Of a stretch of DNA of 64,000 bases, positions 43,704-54,535 are shown one piece after another. A program made the translations under genes and the position numbers. The notes under the pieces are model-generated. The model did not search any database. It worked only from the letters and a program-made list of their open reading frames with translations, and was not told the origin of the DNA. Positions within the stretch are counted from its first letter, which is position 1. Every line of letters starts with the position of its first letter. Origin of the DNA: Isochrysis galbana (Eukaryota > Haptophyta > Isochrysidales > Isochrysidaceae); NCBI GenBank assembly GCA_018136815.1, contig CM030939.1, positions 496,001-560,000 on the forward strand. Direction: 5' to 3'.

Positions 43704-44070
43704 GCATCCGTGACATTGCTGCATAGCCTGCATCGTCGCCTTGCGTCTCCCTGGAAATCGGTTCATCGTGTGATGTAATACTATGTGGAGCAAAAGTGGG
43801 GAGGTACACAGTGTTCCAGTGTGGTCAAATGAGTGCGCTCTCGTCGTATTGAGCACCTGACGCCAGCATACCGATGCGCGCGCGACGTGTAGTCTTGCAC
43901 CTGCATTATCGGGCGAATTGACTATGTGGTGCAGGTGCCGTTGCTTCACATGGCCCGCAAGCAAATTGTTAGTGGAGGACGGACAAAGTTTTTCTTAGGT
44001 ATTATAGTAGTACGTAGCACGTGGTAGTGGGTATGAAAAATGACCATCTTAGTTAGAGCTCAGAGTCAGA
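43704..44070. other. intergenic, downstream of eL27
   Basis: Holds the eL27 3' UTR. Ends with TGAAAAATGACCATC, a phrase also present near 63536, then the hairpin module. No coding signal. Confidence 0.4.
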
Positions 44071-44112
44071 CAACTATCAGTAAACTGATAGGGCCATGGA
44101 GCGCGCGCCGCC
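44071..44112 (+). repeat. hairpin-ATGG module, copy 6
   Basis: CAA, the hairpin CTATCAGTAAACTGATAG (perfect 8-base stem, AA loop), GGCC and ATGGAGCGCGCGCC. The following codons read MERAPPPAALAALDEVLMAD, ending after about 30 codons. Confidence 0.75.
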
Positions 44113-44420
44113 TCCCGCGGCCCTCGCCGCGCTGGACGAAGTACTGATGGCTGATGGAGACGCCAATGTCGCCGAAGCGACCGCGCCAGGATGACCCATG
44201 GCCCCCCCAGCCAGGTGGGCAAACAGGAGCCTCGGGGTAGGCAGGAATATGTAGAAAAAAGTGCCCAAAATGTTTCAAAAATATGCCGTTTATATGTGAG
44301 GCGATCGCCCAAATATGTCGAAAATATGCAGATATGTCGCCGCTGTACGAGCTGTGCGTGTATGCGCGTACGCGCTTGTTGGGTTGCTTCAACGTATGAA
44401 TGAACGCTATGTTGGTTGGT

Positions 44421-44470
44421 TCACTAATCTTATGATTGGTCGCCATGGAGGGGGGCCTCGCGCCCCTCCC
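44421..44470 (+). repeat. hairpin-ATGG module, copy 7
   Basis: CACTAATCTTATGATTGG, TCGCC and ATGGAGGGGGGCC, then TCGCGCCCC. It is followed at once by TGTTGTATTCCTGCCCATC, a terminus shared with 52719 and 63702. Confidence 0.7.
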
Positions 44471-44475
44471 ACTCT

Positions 44476-45390
44476 CTGTTGTATTCCTGCCCATCTGAAG
44501 GCTGTAGGCATGAATATTGAATATTCGTGTAAGGTACGCGCTCACAATTACAATTGAACAGTTCCCCGTGTTACCACTGACGCACAAGACACACAGATTC
44601 GGATTCCCCATGGTCTCAAGTCCAGGTTCGCAGATTTTGGTCTCGAAATTTGCGATTCGAATTTTGTTTTTGCTGTTACTATAATTGTTGGCTCGTTTAA
44701 GGTAATAAACAGGCATGACTTCGACTTCTCGTTCTGCAGTCGCTCTGCGAGACTCTCTCTCTCTCTCTCTCCGTCCGCCTCTCCTCGGCCGACGGCAGGA
44801 AGATTCGTCCAAAACATTCTCCGGTCCCAAGATATCTCGTGGGGGGTCTCTCTGCGCTCCGCGAGGGAAAGGACGCGATCTCGCTCCGAGATTGGCCTCG
44901 CGCCCTCCCACGCTGCCCCGCCGTGCCCTCGGTCCCTCGCCCCCCCCGCGGCAGGTTCTTCCTCTCGGCGTGCCATCCGTCGCCTCCGGCCGTTATATTA
45001 TTCCCCCCTCCCCGCGCGAGGTTCTTCTCCTCCGCGCGCGGTTCGTTTCCTCCGGCCGTCGTTCGTTCCCCCCCCCCGCGCGCTGTTTCCCCCCCCTCGC
45101 TTCGATTCCTCTCGCGATTCCTTCGATGATTGCCTCCATCTCGTCCGTTCTTCTTCGCGATTCTCGCGGAGGGGGCACCGATGTTTAACGTTAGTTTCGC
45201 CGCGTTTTCGGTGAAAGAAAGGAAGAACGAATGGCACGCGCCTCGCGTCTCGCGTCTTGTTTCGTCGCCCCTTGCTCGTTGCTTGTCTAGAAGGTCTCTC
45301 CGCACATCGCCTTCTTCCCCCGGCGCGATTTTGGATCTCTCCTCGACCCTCCGCGTTGGCTTCAGCGGACGAGTTTCACTTTAACGATAG
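44476..45390 (-). repeat. long dispersed repeat, copy 1 (matches 52719-53480)
   Basis: Shares with 52719-53480 the terminus TTGTATTCCTGCCCATCTGA, a GTACGCGCTCACAATTACAA block, and a long 3' part from ACGCGATCTCGCTCCGAGAT to GCTTGTCTAGAAGGTCTCTC. The plus-strand translation at the far end (PSRPFFFAILAEGAPMFNVS, FAAFSVKERKNEW) is conserved in the other copy, where it leads into gag-like sequence. The 44627-44770 part is inverted relative to copy 2. Confidence 0.65.
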
Positions 45391-45477
45391 TTCGAACCCT
45401 TCGTTTGCGTAGTTTGGCGCTCTCTTTCCGTATTTCTTCGCGCATGACGAGCGATCGCGACCTCAGCCTTCGCCGCA

Positions 45478-45775
45478 CGGGGAGGGTTTGTTTATCGTAT
45501 GATTCCGGAGTGTTTACGTTAGTTTTCTAAGCCCAAGGTCGTTGGGGTTTGGGTTTCTTGTGAGTGTTTTTGTAGCCACTTCGTCGAGTCCCATCGTGTT
45601 CCCAAGCGAGTCCCCCCGAGTTCCCGAGTCTATACCCCGAGTCAACGAGTCAATACAAGCCAAGCACGCGCCTGAGCCACCCCCAGTCGCCTGCCACTAC
45701 CTCCCACAAGCCTCCTTCCACACTTCCGCGCCCTCCGTGCGTCGTGCGTCGTGCGTCGATCACCATGCCCGTAGC
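45478..45775. repeat. dispersed repeat, inverted copy of 19800-20095
   Basis: Carries GTATGATTCCGGAGTGTTTA, the CCGAGTCAACGAGTCAATAC stretch and the GCGTCGTGCGTCGTGCGTCG run, each inverted relative to 19.8-20.1 kb. Segment 45776-46009 is T-rich with a TATATACT box and no gene. Confidence 0.6.
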
Positions 45776-46009
45776 CCCCCGTCCGACACCATCGCACACG
45801 TGACCACGCACCGACCGGAGAGCGTCGTGGATACCCTACCATCTGCCTACGGGAAGGGCTGAGAACCGCCCTATATACTCTGGGTTTTTTTCTCTTCTTT
45901 TTCACTCTTCTTCTTCTTTCTTCCTCTGTTTCTTTTTACTGTTTACTGTTTTTCTTTACTGTTATTTCTTTTTGCCTCTGAGACATCGCGAATGCGACAT
46001 ACCTCAGAT

Positions 46010-46838
46010 GGGAACAGAGGGGACGGAAGGGAAGCGGCGAGAGGCGCGGCGGAAGTTGCGGGGTGGCCAATGACGGGCTGGACCACCTCCTCAGCAGAGA
46101 AAGGCGGGAGGACGGGCTTGGGCGAGGGCGAGCGCGACGACGGAGCGGACATGGCTGGGCGGGTCGGCATGGATAGTGGATAGGCTGAGGCTGAGGGATT
46201 GATTGGTGAGGTTTGGTATTGAGGTAGTGTTGAGAACGAGGGACGAGAACGGGAACGAGAACGAGAACGAGAGCGACGAACGAAGAACGACAGACGACAG
46301 ACGGCTAAGGGCCACTGGACCGACGAGATGACACCACACTCACGTCAACACTCTCCACACTAACGTATCCCTATCACGGAACGCACAGGAACCTGTTGAC
46401 AGACCGAACAAGGAAGAGAATGCCGACAAGAGAGCGACGGGGCGACGGACGATCCGACGGGGGCGACCGTTACGCACAGGAATAAGGAGGGAATCTTTCG
46501 AAAACCCTTAAGTGATTTGATGAAGACCGAAGTAAAATAGCGCTACGGTATAATCCTAACGGCCAACACCTGAGTGGGAATCAGGGTCACGCAAGGGGGC
46601 GGTTCCTTGCACCGGCGATACCTGAACGCGCGACTTAGCCTAAAACGCGAGGAGCACGCAAGGAGGTAAGCCAGGTGAGGGGCAAGCAGGCGGCAAGGGA
46701 GGCGACAAAGGGGGCGAGGGCTACAAGGGCGAATGGACGAATGTAGGACCCTGCGACGGTGACTAGTGGCTAGCCTGCAAGGAGGGAACATAGAAACGCA
46801 AACAACTTCTAAAACAAAAAGGTCGATCGCGGATGCGA
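46010..46838 (-). mobile_element. diverged gypsy-family LTR
   Basis: Minus-strand translation (MSAPSSRSPSPKPVLPPFSA, TSAAPLAASLPSPLFPSE) parallels the LTR-encoded gag start of the 24-32 kb elements. The outer terminus at 46838 reads TGTCGCATCCGCGATCGAC on the minus strand. GCGAATGCGACA just before 46010 may be the end of a second, adjoining LTR. The length (about 830) fits the family. The 46634-46838 part matches 10584-10785 inverted. Boundaries are approximate. Confidence 0.55.
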
Positions 46839-47030
46839 CAGGGGGCCCAGGGGGAGGAGATGTTGGTCAGAGCGAGAAGCAGGCCAACGCGGGCAGGGCG
46901 CGCGTTCGCGCGTTCTGTGTCCGACTCCTTAGGGAGAGTCTCGGCAGTCTGTGTGAGCCCCCCCTGCATGCCAAGAGGCAGCGCAGGGGGTGGATGGTTC
47001 TCGCCCCCCATGAGGGGAGTCGAGAGAGTG

Positions 47031-47080
47031 GGGGGGGCGCGAGGCCCCCCCCCATGGCGACCAATCATAAGATTAGTGAC
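47031..47080 (-). repeat. hairpin-ATGG module, copy 8
   Basis: On the minus strand CACTAATCTTATGATTGG, TCGCC, ATGGGGGGGGGCC, TCGCGCCCC. It has the same stem variant as copies 5 and 7. Sequence 46839-47030 and 47081-47286 has no recognised gene. Confidence 0.7.
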
Positions 47081-47286
47081 GAGCACAAAGTACAAAATGC
47101 CTGCAACAAAAGGCCTCTGACAGTCCCAATATCGCGCCAAGATACGCAAATAAATGTGGAATCTATAATCTATTTCGAATGCAGCAGATTGGAACCGCCT
47201 TCAGCGCGCATCACGCCTCTACATGAACGAGCCATGTGAGCTGTGCCTCGCGCGCAATCTTCCTCCGGACCGCCCCACTCTCACGC

Positions 47287-50261
47287 TCACATGCCACTGG
47301 CGCCACCACAGCCCGCCGCCGCCGCCGTGCGCACCTCCCGGGCCGTCGTGAGGCCCTCGGCGGGAGCGGTAGGGGGCTCTACAGCGGATGCAATAGAAAG
47401 GATGATTTCATACTCACCCGCCTCCTCGGTCGACGGGCAGCACTGTTCGGGTAGGGAGGCCTGCGAGGGCTTCCTTAGCCTTGAGCAATGCTCGATGGCC
47501 ACGTTCGTGCCGCCCTCCATATCGTGTCGGGAAGCGTTGGGCACGGCGCCAGCGTCGTGGACCGGACCCTCGCCGGCGTCTACACCATTGATGTCGACGG
47601 CGTCTTTGCTAGCGAGGTGCCTCGACACCGCGTGGAGCGGCGCCGGCTGTGGCAGTCGTGCGGGCTCGGCAGCGGTGGGCCGCCGGTTGACCGGTGCGGC
47701 GCGCGGCGGGCTCGCGCCAAGATGGTACTCGCAACTGCGATAGAGCGGGAGCGTGTCGAACGTGAAGGCACGCCGCACAGTAGGCGCCTGTTCGGCCTCG
47801 ATGCCAGTGGCTCTAGAACCGGTGTCATACCACCCTTTCCGTAGCCGTGCGGGCGCAATGAGCGGCCATGCAGCTGAGGCTGCAGTTGTGTCGGAGGCAG
47901 GTGGTGCCTGCTCGTAGTCGACAACTGCATGCACCATGAGCGAGAAAGAGGGTGGCTCTACCTCGAGCGACAGCCAGCGCGAGAGCATCACCTGCGTGCG
48001 GGAGACAAGGATGGGGTATGAGAGAGCACGGAGCCGTTGACTTGGCCATCCCGAAAGCAAGACGATGTGAAAGTCGCACTGAGCCTGTCACTAAAGCGGA
48101 AAGGAAGACCATTTGCATCTAGTGCTTGGCCGCGGAAGGGGCGAGAAGGGAGAAGGATAAATAGGGGAAAGGAAGGGAGATGTGTGTCTCGCCTGGTCGA
48201 GTGAAATGCGGAGATCTGGCTGCACCTCGAGCATGGCATGCACAAGTTCGGTCGCCGCGACAGAAAGGCGTGCGGGGAGTGTTTCGAGGCCGAGCCGGAT
48301 CTTTTTATATAGCAGCGCAGTTGACTCCGCCTCGAATGGAAGTCTGAGCGGCGAATGTTGGCGAGAGTGAGGGCGAGACCCCGGCGTTTGGCGCGAAGGT
48401 GGGGAACGATTTGTCCAACCCAAGGCGCTTAAGACTGCCTAGACTTGTCGCTTGATCTAGCGCGCGCCTGCGCCTACGCACTTGTAGCACAGCAGCACGT
48501 GGAGGATGACACCGAGGCTCCAGACGTCAGATTCGCGCCCGTTGTACCTAACAAGAGGGCGTCGCGTGACGAGCTCATTGGAGAGGGCAGGGCTAGTCAA
48601 GGAGTAACAGTGAAGGGCGGCAGGCGGCGCCCGCCGCCCTCACACGCAAGCCGACGACATGCAAGCGGCAGTTTCTTAATGACTCCCCTCACCGTGCGCA
48701 CATAGAGCGCCGGACTCCTGACCCTCTCCTCCCTTGACCCCTGCCGGCGCAGCGAGTGTTTTTCTGTCGGACAGCGTCACCTCGCAGTCCCATCGAAGTC
48801 TAGGATTTCGGGCGCGACGTAATGAGGCGAGCCGCATGAGGTGGAAAGCAACTCGCCCGCCTGAAGGAGAAGGGTTTGCACGAGGTTTAGGGCTGAGCTA
48901 GGGCAGCGGACAAGAGGCTGATTATTGTTGTTGACCTATCAGATGGAGACGGGGCCTCGTTCAATGTTGTTATCGCTATCTGAGGGCCAGATGGCGCCAG
49001 AAGACGGTGACCTTACGAGCGCGATGGTGGCGCGTGGGCGATACGGAAACGGCGCTTAAAGAAGGGAGCGCGCCTGCATAAGTGTCGAGAGCCCAAAGTC
49101 GGCCACCTTGATTTGGTAGCGCTCGGGCGGATCGCCCAACCGCCTAACGATGAGAACGTTCTCCGGCTTGAGGTCGCGGTGCGCCACACCGAGCGAGTGG
49201 CAGAAAGCGACACCGCGGCAGATCTGCCCAAAGATGTGGCGTACCTGGAGCCGTCGGCGAATAGGAGGAAAGAATTGCGCATGAACTGAGGCATAGCGTG
49301 ATGGGAATTGTCCCAGGGCGCGGTGAAGCACGTGGCTGTACTTCTCCGCGACTGCCGCTCTGTTGCGATAGCGCGCGCACGGCGAACGGCCCGGTCCAGA
49401 AACTGGCTCCCCAAGCCACTCGCCTGCCCCTCGGCAAAGCGCGGCTGCGTGTTGAGCACCTCAAGCAGGTCGCCGCCCGGCACGTACTCCATGACCATTA
49501 AGATCTCAGAGGGGGTGTGAAGCACCTGGCCAAGGAATGGTAGGCGGAAGGCAGCACGGAGGGCGGCCACAAGTGTCGGACAAGATGGGATCGGGGCGGA
49601 CAGTAATGGCGATGGCGACGACAAGGCGCAGTGGTGAAGGTGGCGGCGCGGAGAACAAAAGTGTTGGCAGTAACCGTGCTGACGAGGAGGGGCCTATCTA
49701 GCACGGAGGTGATGGTAAGGGCAAGGCGAAGGTGATGGAGACGACTGGCGGTCTTCAATGTGAAGGAGCGAAAGAATGGGAGGCTAGAAGGATCGACACC
49801 AATAAAAGAATAGAGGAATTGGGGTTAGGATCGACAGGAGGCACACCTCATGCAATCGGATGACGTTGGGGTGGTTGAGTAGTTTGAGCAGCCGGATCTC
49901 TTTGGCAAGCCGCTCACCCTGTGCTGCAAGCACAATGCGCGAACGATTCAGGCACTTCATCGCCACCATCTGCCCGTCGGAGAGTCTGGGGTGGAGCCGG
50001 GGGGGGGGGGGGGCAGGGGGTCCAGATAAGCGATTAAGGTTGCGCACACATCGGTTGGTTGAGGGAGGGGCTGTTGTTACAAGTACTACGAGGGAGGGGC
50101 TATTACAAGTGGCTGAAGGGCGAGCGAGCCGAGGACAAAGCGAGGGCGGAGGCTAGGGGCGAGCCGCACCGCTGCGCGAGCTTGACCTTGCCGAATGTGC
50201 CACTGCCGAGCGTCTTGCCAACGCGGAACTCAGCGGGTCCCGCCACCGGCCGCGAACGCAT
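47287..50261 (-). CDS. serine/threonine protein kinase, SNF1/AMPK-like (CAMKL group)
   Basis: Read as complement of 50261..50170, 49985..49847, 49525..49424, 49244..49074, 48860..48781, 48547..48482, 48343..48193 and 47991..47287, 501 residues. Glycine loop [17 protein letters not shown]-type lysine K41 (MVAMK); HRDLKPEN at 133-140; DFG at 160-162; activation-loop [15 protein letters not shown] with T175 in the position phosphorylated by LKB1-type kinases; then [14 protein letters not shown] and LPFEAES. The activation segment and RISLDQ spacing fit SNF1/AMPK relatives. Introns after residues 111, 168 and the Q of RISLDQ need GC donors (CAG followed by GCGAGT, GCGCGC, GCGAGA); the other four are GT-AG. 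The 235-codon last exon is Pro/Ala-rich with no recognised regulatory domain. The ATG at 50261 is the nearest start; upstream exons are possible. Confidence 0.78.
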
Positions 50262-51399
50262 GTGCGTCGCCCACAAGTTGTCGGACGTTGCGTGGGAGGG
50301 CACTGCGTTGCCGAGCGCCTGTCGATATGAGACACTGGAGCACCTTGTGAGAGCTTGGGAAAGCAGAGGGGGATGCCTAGGAAGGGACAGCCGATTGGAT
50401 GGGGGAGAGGGGGGGGGGGGGGCACGAGTCCCACCAGGAAGAGCTCTGCCGCGTTGCGCTCGGGCCACAAGAAGTAGGTGAGCGTCGAACGTAGTGTCCG
50501 CACCTGCAAGGAAAGAAGAAGGCACGGTAGTAGCAGCGGAGAGCGTGCAAAGGGGTTCGTTCGCGGCGGGGCCATCCCACGCTGCGCGCGCAGCAAAAGG
50601 CTGGGCGGGGAGGGCGAGTGGAGCGGGAATCCGAGAAGGCCACGGGCATGACTTAAGATCAGATCCGCAAAACAGTGCGAAGGGGGGAGGGCGCGGTGGA
50701 CGCGCGCGCCTGCAACTCAAATGTTCCTGCAGGCGCCTCAACGGCGGAGGCGGGCCGGAGAACGCTAACAGCAGTCAGATTGATTTGCGACTTGAACGTC
50801 TTACCACGCCTGTGCGAGTGAGAGCCATGGAGTGTAGAAGGTGCGGGGCTCAAAGAACGCAAGTTTGCTATAGCCAGTTTCATGCCCAAGCCCTTCATGG
50901 GCGAAGAAAGAAAAGAGAGTATGCAGGCGTGAGATGCGATCAGATCGTGCCACACGTAATCGCCCTCGTCTCTCGCCCCCACGACATATCTCAAGGACTA
51001 TAGAGAGAGGGAGACGGTCGGAAAAGTCGCTCCAATTGAAAAGCGCCCTTGTGCGCACTATTCCCACTTTTGTCCTTTTCTTCGGAATAGCTGCATGCAC
51101 AAGCCCTCAAACGAGAGCCTAGAGTAGTCGGCTCTTCGCCACCTTGATACCAGGATACGAGGGAAAAGGAAAGGGCAAAGAAAGAGAAGCAAAACGCTGG
51201 AGGGCTATGTGAGCGTATGAGATCTCTTGGGTGAGATGGGGATGGGTGAGGGAGTTGAAGAGAACTATGGGAGGGTTGGCGTGGGGGTGGGAAAGGCAAA
51301 GTGTGCATGACGCAATGGGTAAAGGGAGTAGGAAAGCCACAGAGCAGAGGGATTCATGAATGGGTGTGGGACTGGATGAAAGGTGGTGAGTTGACAAGT
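50262..51399. other. upstream region of the SNF1-like kinase
   Basis: May contain 5' exons: a minus-strand stretch after a CTTGCAG acceptor near 50510 reads VRTLRSTLTYFLWPERNAAE, but I could not join it to the kinase. G-runs occur at 50000-50013 and 50409-50422. The rest shows no recognised gene. Confidence 0.35.
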
Positions 51400-52260
51400 G
51401 TGCTAGCCTCGCTCGGCAACGGGAAGAAGAGGTGAAGAAGGCTGCTTCGCTCGCCCTAAGCCTGCTAAGGAGCTTGAATACTCCTCCTTTGACAGGACGG
51501 GTGGGATTGGAGGGGGCAGGGTGCATGGGGAAAGGGAAGCCTGGGCCCAAAGAAGGAACGAGGAGATGGAATGGAAAAGGGGCATCTTGGCTCGCATGAG
51601 GAAGAGCTCCTCTCTTGAGCGCAAAGCGCAGGGCAAAGTGAAGGGTGCGTAGAGTGGGGGCTAGGAAGCGAAATGGCAAACGGCGCTAAGCTTGGGTCAA
51701 GGAAAGAAGGGCCAAGGAGGAAGGGGTTGCTTTGCTCGCCTGCCAACCAGCTTCAGTACTCTGCCCTCGACCAAGAATAGCAGAAAAAAGTGAAGGGGTG
51801 GGTAGCTCGGAGTGGGAGGCGGAGAGGGAAACGGCCCTACACTTGGGAAGAAGCGCAATAGCAAGCACAGAAAGAGAAGGGCGACCAAGGCAGGAGGAAA
51901 ATGTTGTGTGTAACGCAGTGAAATAAGGAGCACAAGCGAGAGCAGGCGAAAGGGAAGTGGCTACTTCGCTCGCCTGCTACAAAGCTTGGCAGCTCCTGTC
52001 TCGAGCACAACGAGCAGGGCTTATTGAAGGGTGGGTGGTGCAGGATTGTTAGGTGTATATGACTGGTGGAGAGCAGCTGAAAGGGAAGGGGCTGGTTTGC
52101 TGGACCAGCGGGGCGGAATGAAGGGTGAGAGGCGTGGTGTGGGCAGGTGTGTACAACTGGGTCAATGGAAAAGGAGGAACACCAGAGAGAGCAGGCGAAC
52201 AGGAAGCGGCTGCTTTGCTCGCCTGCCAAAGAGTTTGAGTGCTCCTCCCTCAACAACAAA
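51400..52260. repeat. degenerate tandem array, period about 230-280 bases
   Basis: The phrase GCTGCTTTGCTCGCCTGCCA (with variants) followed by an AGCTT..CTCCT segment returns at about 51446, 51725, 51957 and 52207, each amid purine-rich spacer. Minus-strand translations repeat the pattern (NSLAGEQSSRFLFAC, SFVAGERSSHFPFAC). Whether it was ever coding is unclear. Confidence 0.6.
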
Positions 52261-52439
52261 GTGACGGCGTTTAGCGCTGCCAGAGCTCCACTGCTCCGTG
52301 CAGAAGGTGCCCGGAATGCGTGTTGAGTTCATCCCTCGCCCCACCCCAGCCCCCGACTAGAGCACGGAGAGAGGAGAGGAAAGAGAGGGGGTGGAGGGGA
52401 GAGCTGAGAGTGCCCGCCCGCGGCTGCTGGACGCAGTGC

Positions 52440-52645
52440 TGATCCATCCCTAGAGCTAGGAGTACTTTTCTCTACTCTACTCTACTCTAGAGTAGAGCCT
52501 AGAGCTTGCAGGAGTACTCTAGAGTAGACCCGGGTTGGGGTTTTGTTTTTCGTTTTGATTATGAAAAACTTGCAGCGGGGCTGTCACACCCGGCCCTGTT
52601 TTGGTGGTGGTGGTGCTGGGGGGGGGGGGGGGGGGGGGGGGGCTT
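52440..52645. repeat. CTACT/CTCTAGAG palindromes and a long G-run
   Basis: TCTACTCTAGAGTAGA-type palindromes cluster at 52471-52530. GGTGGTGGTGGT and a run of about 24 G follow at 52600-52642. No coding content; 52261-52439 has none either. Confidence 0.7.
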
Positions 52646-52718
52646 CGCGCGGGGGGGAACAGGGTACTTTTCGGGGCGAAGAAATAAGGGCGCCGTGGGC
52701 CGTGGGTGGGGGGGGTGT

Positions 52719-53480
52719 TGTATTCCTGCCCATCTGAAGGCAGTAGGCATGAATATGAATATTCGTGTGAGGTACGCGCTCACAATTACAATTGAACAGT
52801 TCGCACAAGACACACAGATTCGGATTCCCCATGGTCTCAAGTCCAGAGAGAGAGAGAGAGTCTCGCAGGGCAACTGCAGAACGAGAAGTCGAAGTCACGT
52901 CGGTTTATTACCTTAAACGAGCCAACAATTATAGTAACATCAAAAACAAAATTCGAATCGCAAATTTCGAGACCAAAATCCGCAAACCTGGACGCGATCT
53001 CGCTCCGAGATCGGCCACGCGCCCTCCCACGCTGCCCCGCCGTGCCCTCGGTCCCTCGCCCCCCCGCGGCAGGTTCTTCCCTTCGGCGTGCCGTCCGTCG
53101 CCTCCGGCCGTTATATTATTCCCCCCCCCCGCCCCCCGCGCGAGGTTCTTCTCTTCCGCGCGCGGTTCGTTTCCTCCGGCCGTCGTTCGTCCCGCCCCGC
53201 GTGCGCTGTTCCCCCCCCTTCGCTTCGATTCCTTTGGTGATTCCCTCGATGATTGCCTCCATCTCGTCCGTTCTTCTTTGCGATTCTCGCAGATGGGGCA
53301 CCGACGTTTAACGTTAGTTTCGCCGCGTTTCCGGTGAAAGAAAGGAAGAACGAATGGCGCGCACCTCGCGCCTCGCGTCTTGTTTCGTCGCCCCTTGCTC
53401 GTCGCTTGTCTAGAAGGTCTCTCCGCACATCGCCTTCTTCCCCCGCGGGAGTTTGGATCTCTCCTCGCTCGGCGGCGCTA
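52719..53480. repeat. long dispersed repeat, copy 2 (matches 44476-45390)
   Basis: Same termini and blocks as copy 1, but the piece 52847-52989 (AG-repeat, GAACGAGAAGTCGAAGTCAC, AAATTTCGAGACCAAAATCC) is inverted relative to copy 1, and about 105 bases next to it are missing. It ends by leading into gag-like sequence. Confidence 0.65.
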
Positions 53481-53990
53481 GCAAAGTGCCGACCGGCCGA
53501 TAATTCAATGGAAACTCCACGAACGGACGATATCAATAGGGGAATCACCGAATGGACGAACGAAAACGGCTGTGCCTTCTGCGCTTTCCGACCTCAAGCT
53601 CCTCCTGGCACTCCATCCACCGGAGCATGCAGGCCCTCGAGACCAAGCCCTCCGACGCCGCCGACGGAGAAGGTACTCCACAGGCATTGTGTGGCGATGG
53701 GGCTGCCGCTAGGGGCCTCAGTGCGGCTGGTTTTTCCGAGTTGTCGAAGCTTCCGAAGACAGACTTGCAGAAGTCCCTGGAGAAGGAATGGTCACGCCAA
53801 ATGGATCAACCTCGGCATCCGACGGACCGTCGAGGGCTAGGCTATGATGGCGTGCCTAACCCCTCTAGTTCGGCAAAGGCATCCCCATACTCTTCAATAC
53901 CATTCGTGCCGCAGACGGTAGCCGCCGCTATCGAGCGAGTGCCCCACGTCGATGAATCTTCTCCGTCCAGGCCAGCCTCCAATCCAACCA
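53253..53990 (+). pseudogene. gag-like remnant with CAFCAFRP-type motif
   Basis: Reads AALAKCRPADNSMETPRTDD, then WTNENGCAFCAFRPQAPPGT. This is the conserved gag tail seen at 30.4 and 40.8 kb. Further on, in another frame, KTDLQKSLEKEWSRQMDQPR and a Ser/Pro-rich part lead to an LTR. Frames change, so it is broken. Confidence 0.55.
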
Positions 53991-54535
53991 CCGGCGACAG
54001 GACGACGGACAGAGACACCCAGGAAAACACCCCGACTCTCGCCCCACGACTTTCTCACATAACTCGACTGAAATCAAACCCAAACACTCCGGCCAGACGA
54101 CGACGGACGACGATCAGAAGGCGATCTGTCGGCGATCCCGTCTGGAAGGGGAATCGCACCATAACGGAAACGAGGGGCAATCCTGCCGCACAGGATTCCA
54201 AGAGACTTATCGAATAAGACGAGAGAGATGCGGTGGGCCTAAGGGGGAGATGCGAAGAGATTGCAAATCAAACCTGATTGCAATCACTGAAGTAGATAGC
54301 GAAACGCGGAGAAGATAGCGAATTTAACCTAGTTGCAAGGCGCCTAGGAGGAAGAAGGGTGGGGAAACTTCCCTTCTCTTCGAGAGAAAGAGAGAAGGCG
54401 CTCCACAACCCAAGATCCCATGCATCCAAGCGAAGCTTTTGACCGAGAACCAGAGAAAGCAAAGAATTATAACGATAGATACCGAAAGACGAAGAGAAGA
54501 GCGAAGCCTAACGAGTGTCGATTCGCGAATGCGAC
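53991..54535 (-). mobile_element. gypsy LTR fragment
   Basis: Matches the young LTR from CAGGACGACGGACAGAGACA through AACGAGGGGCAATCCTGCC to GATTCGCGAATGCGACA, with scattered differences. Its CGACA terminus abuts zinc-knuckle retroelement sequence at 54536. Confidence 0.8.

Noticed and set aside
45385..45400. GTTCGAACC, like a tRNA T-loop
   Set aside because: No flanking T-stem, anticodon arm or acceptor stem can be formed.
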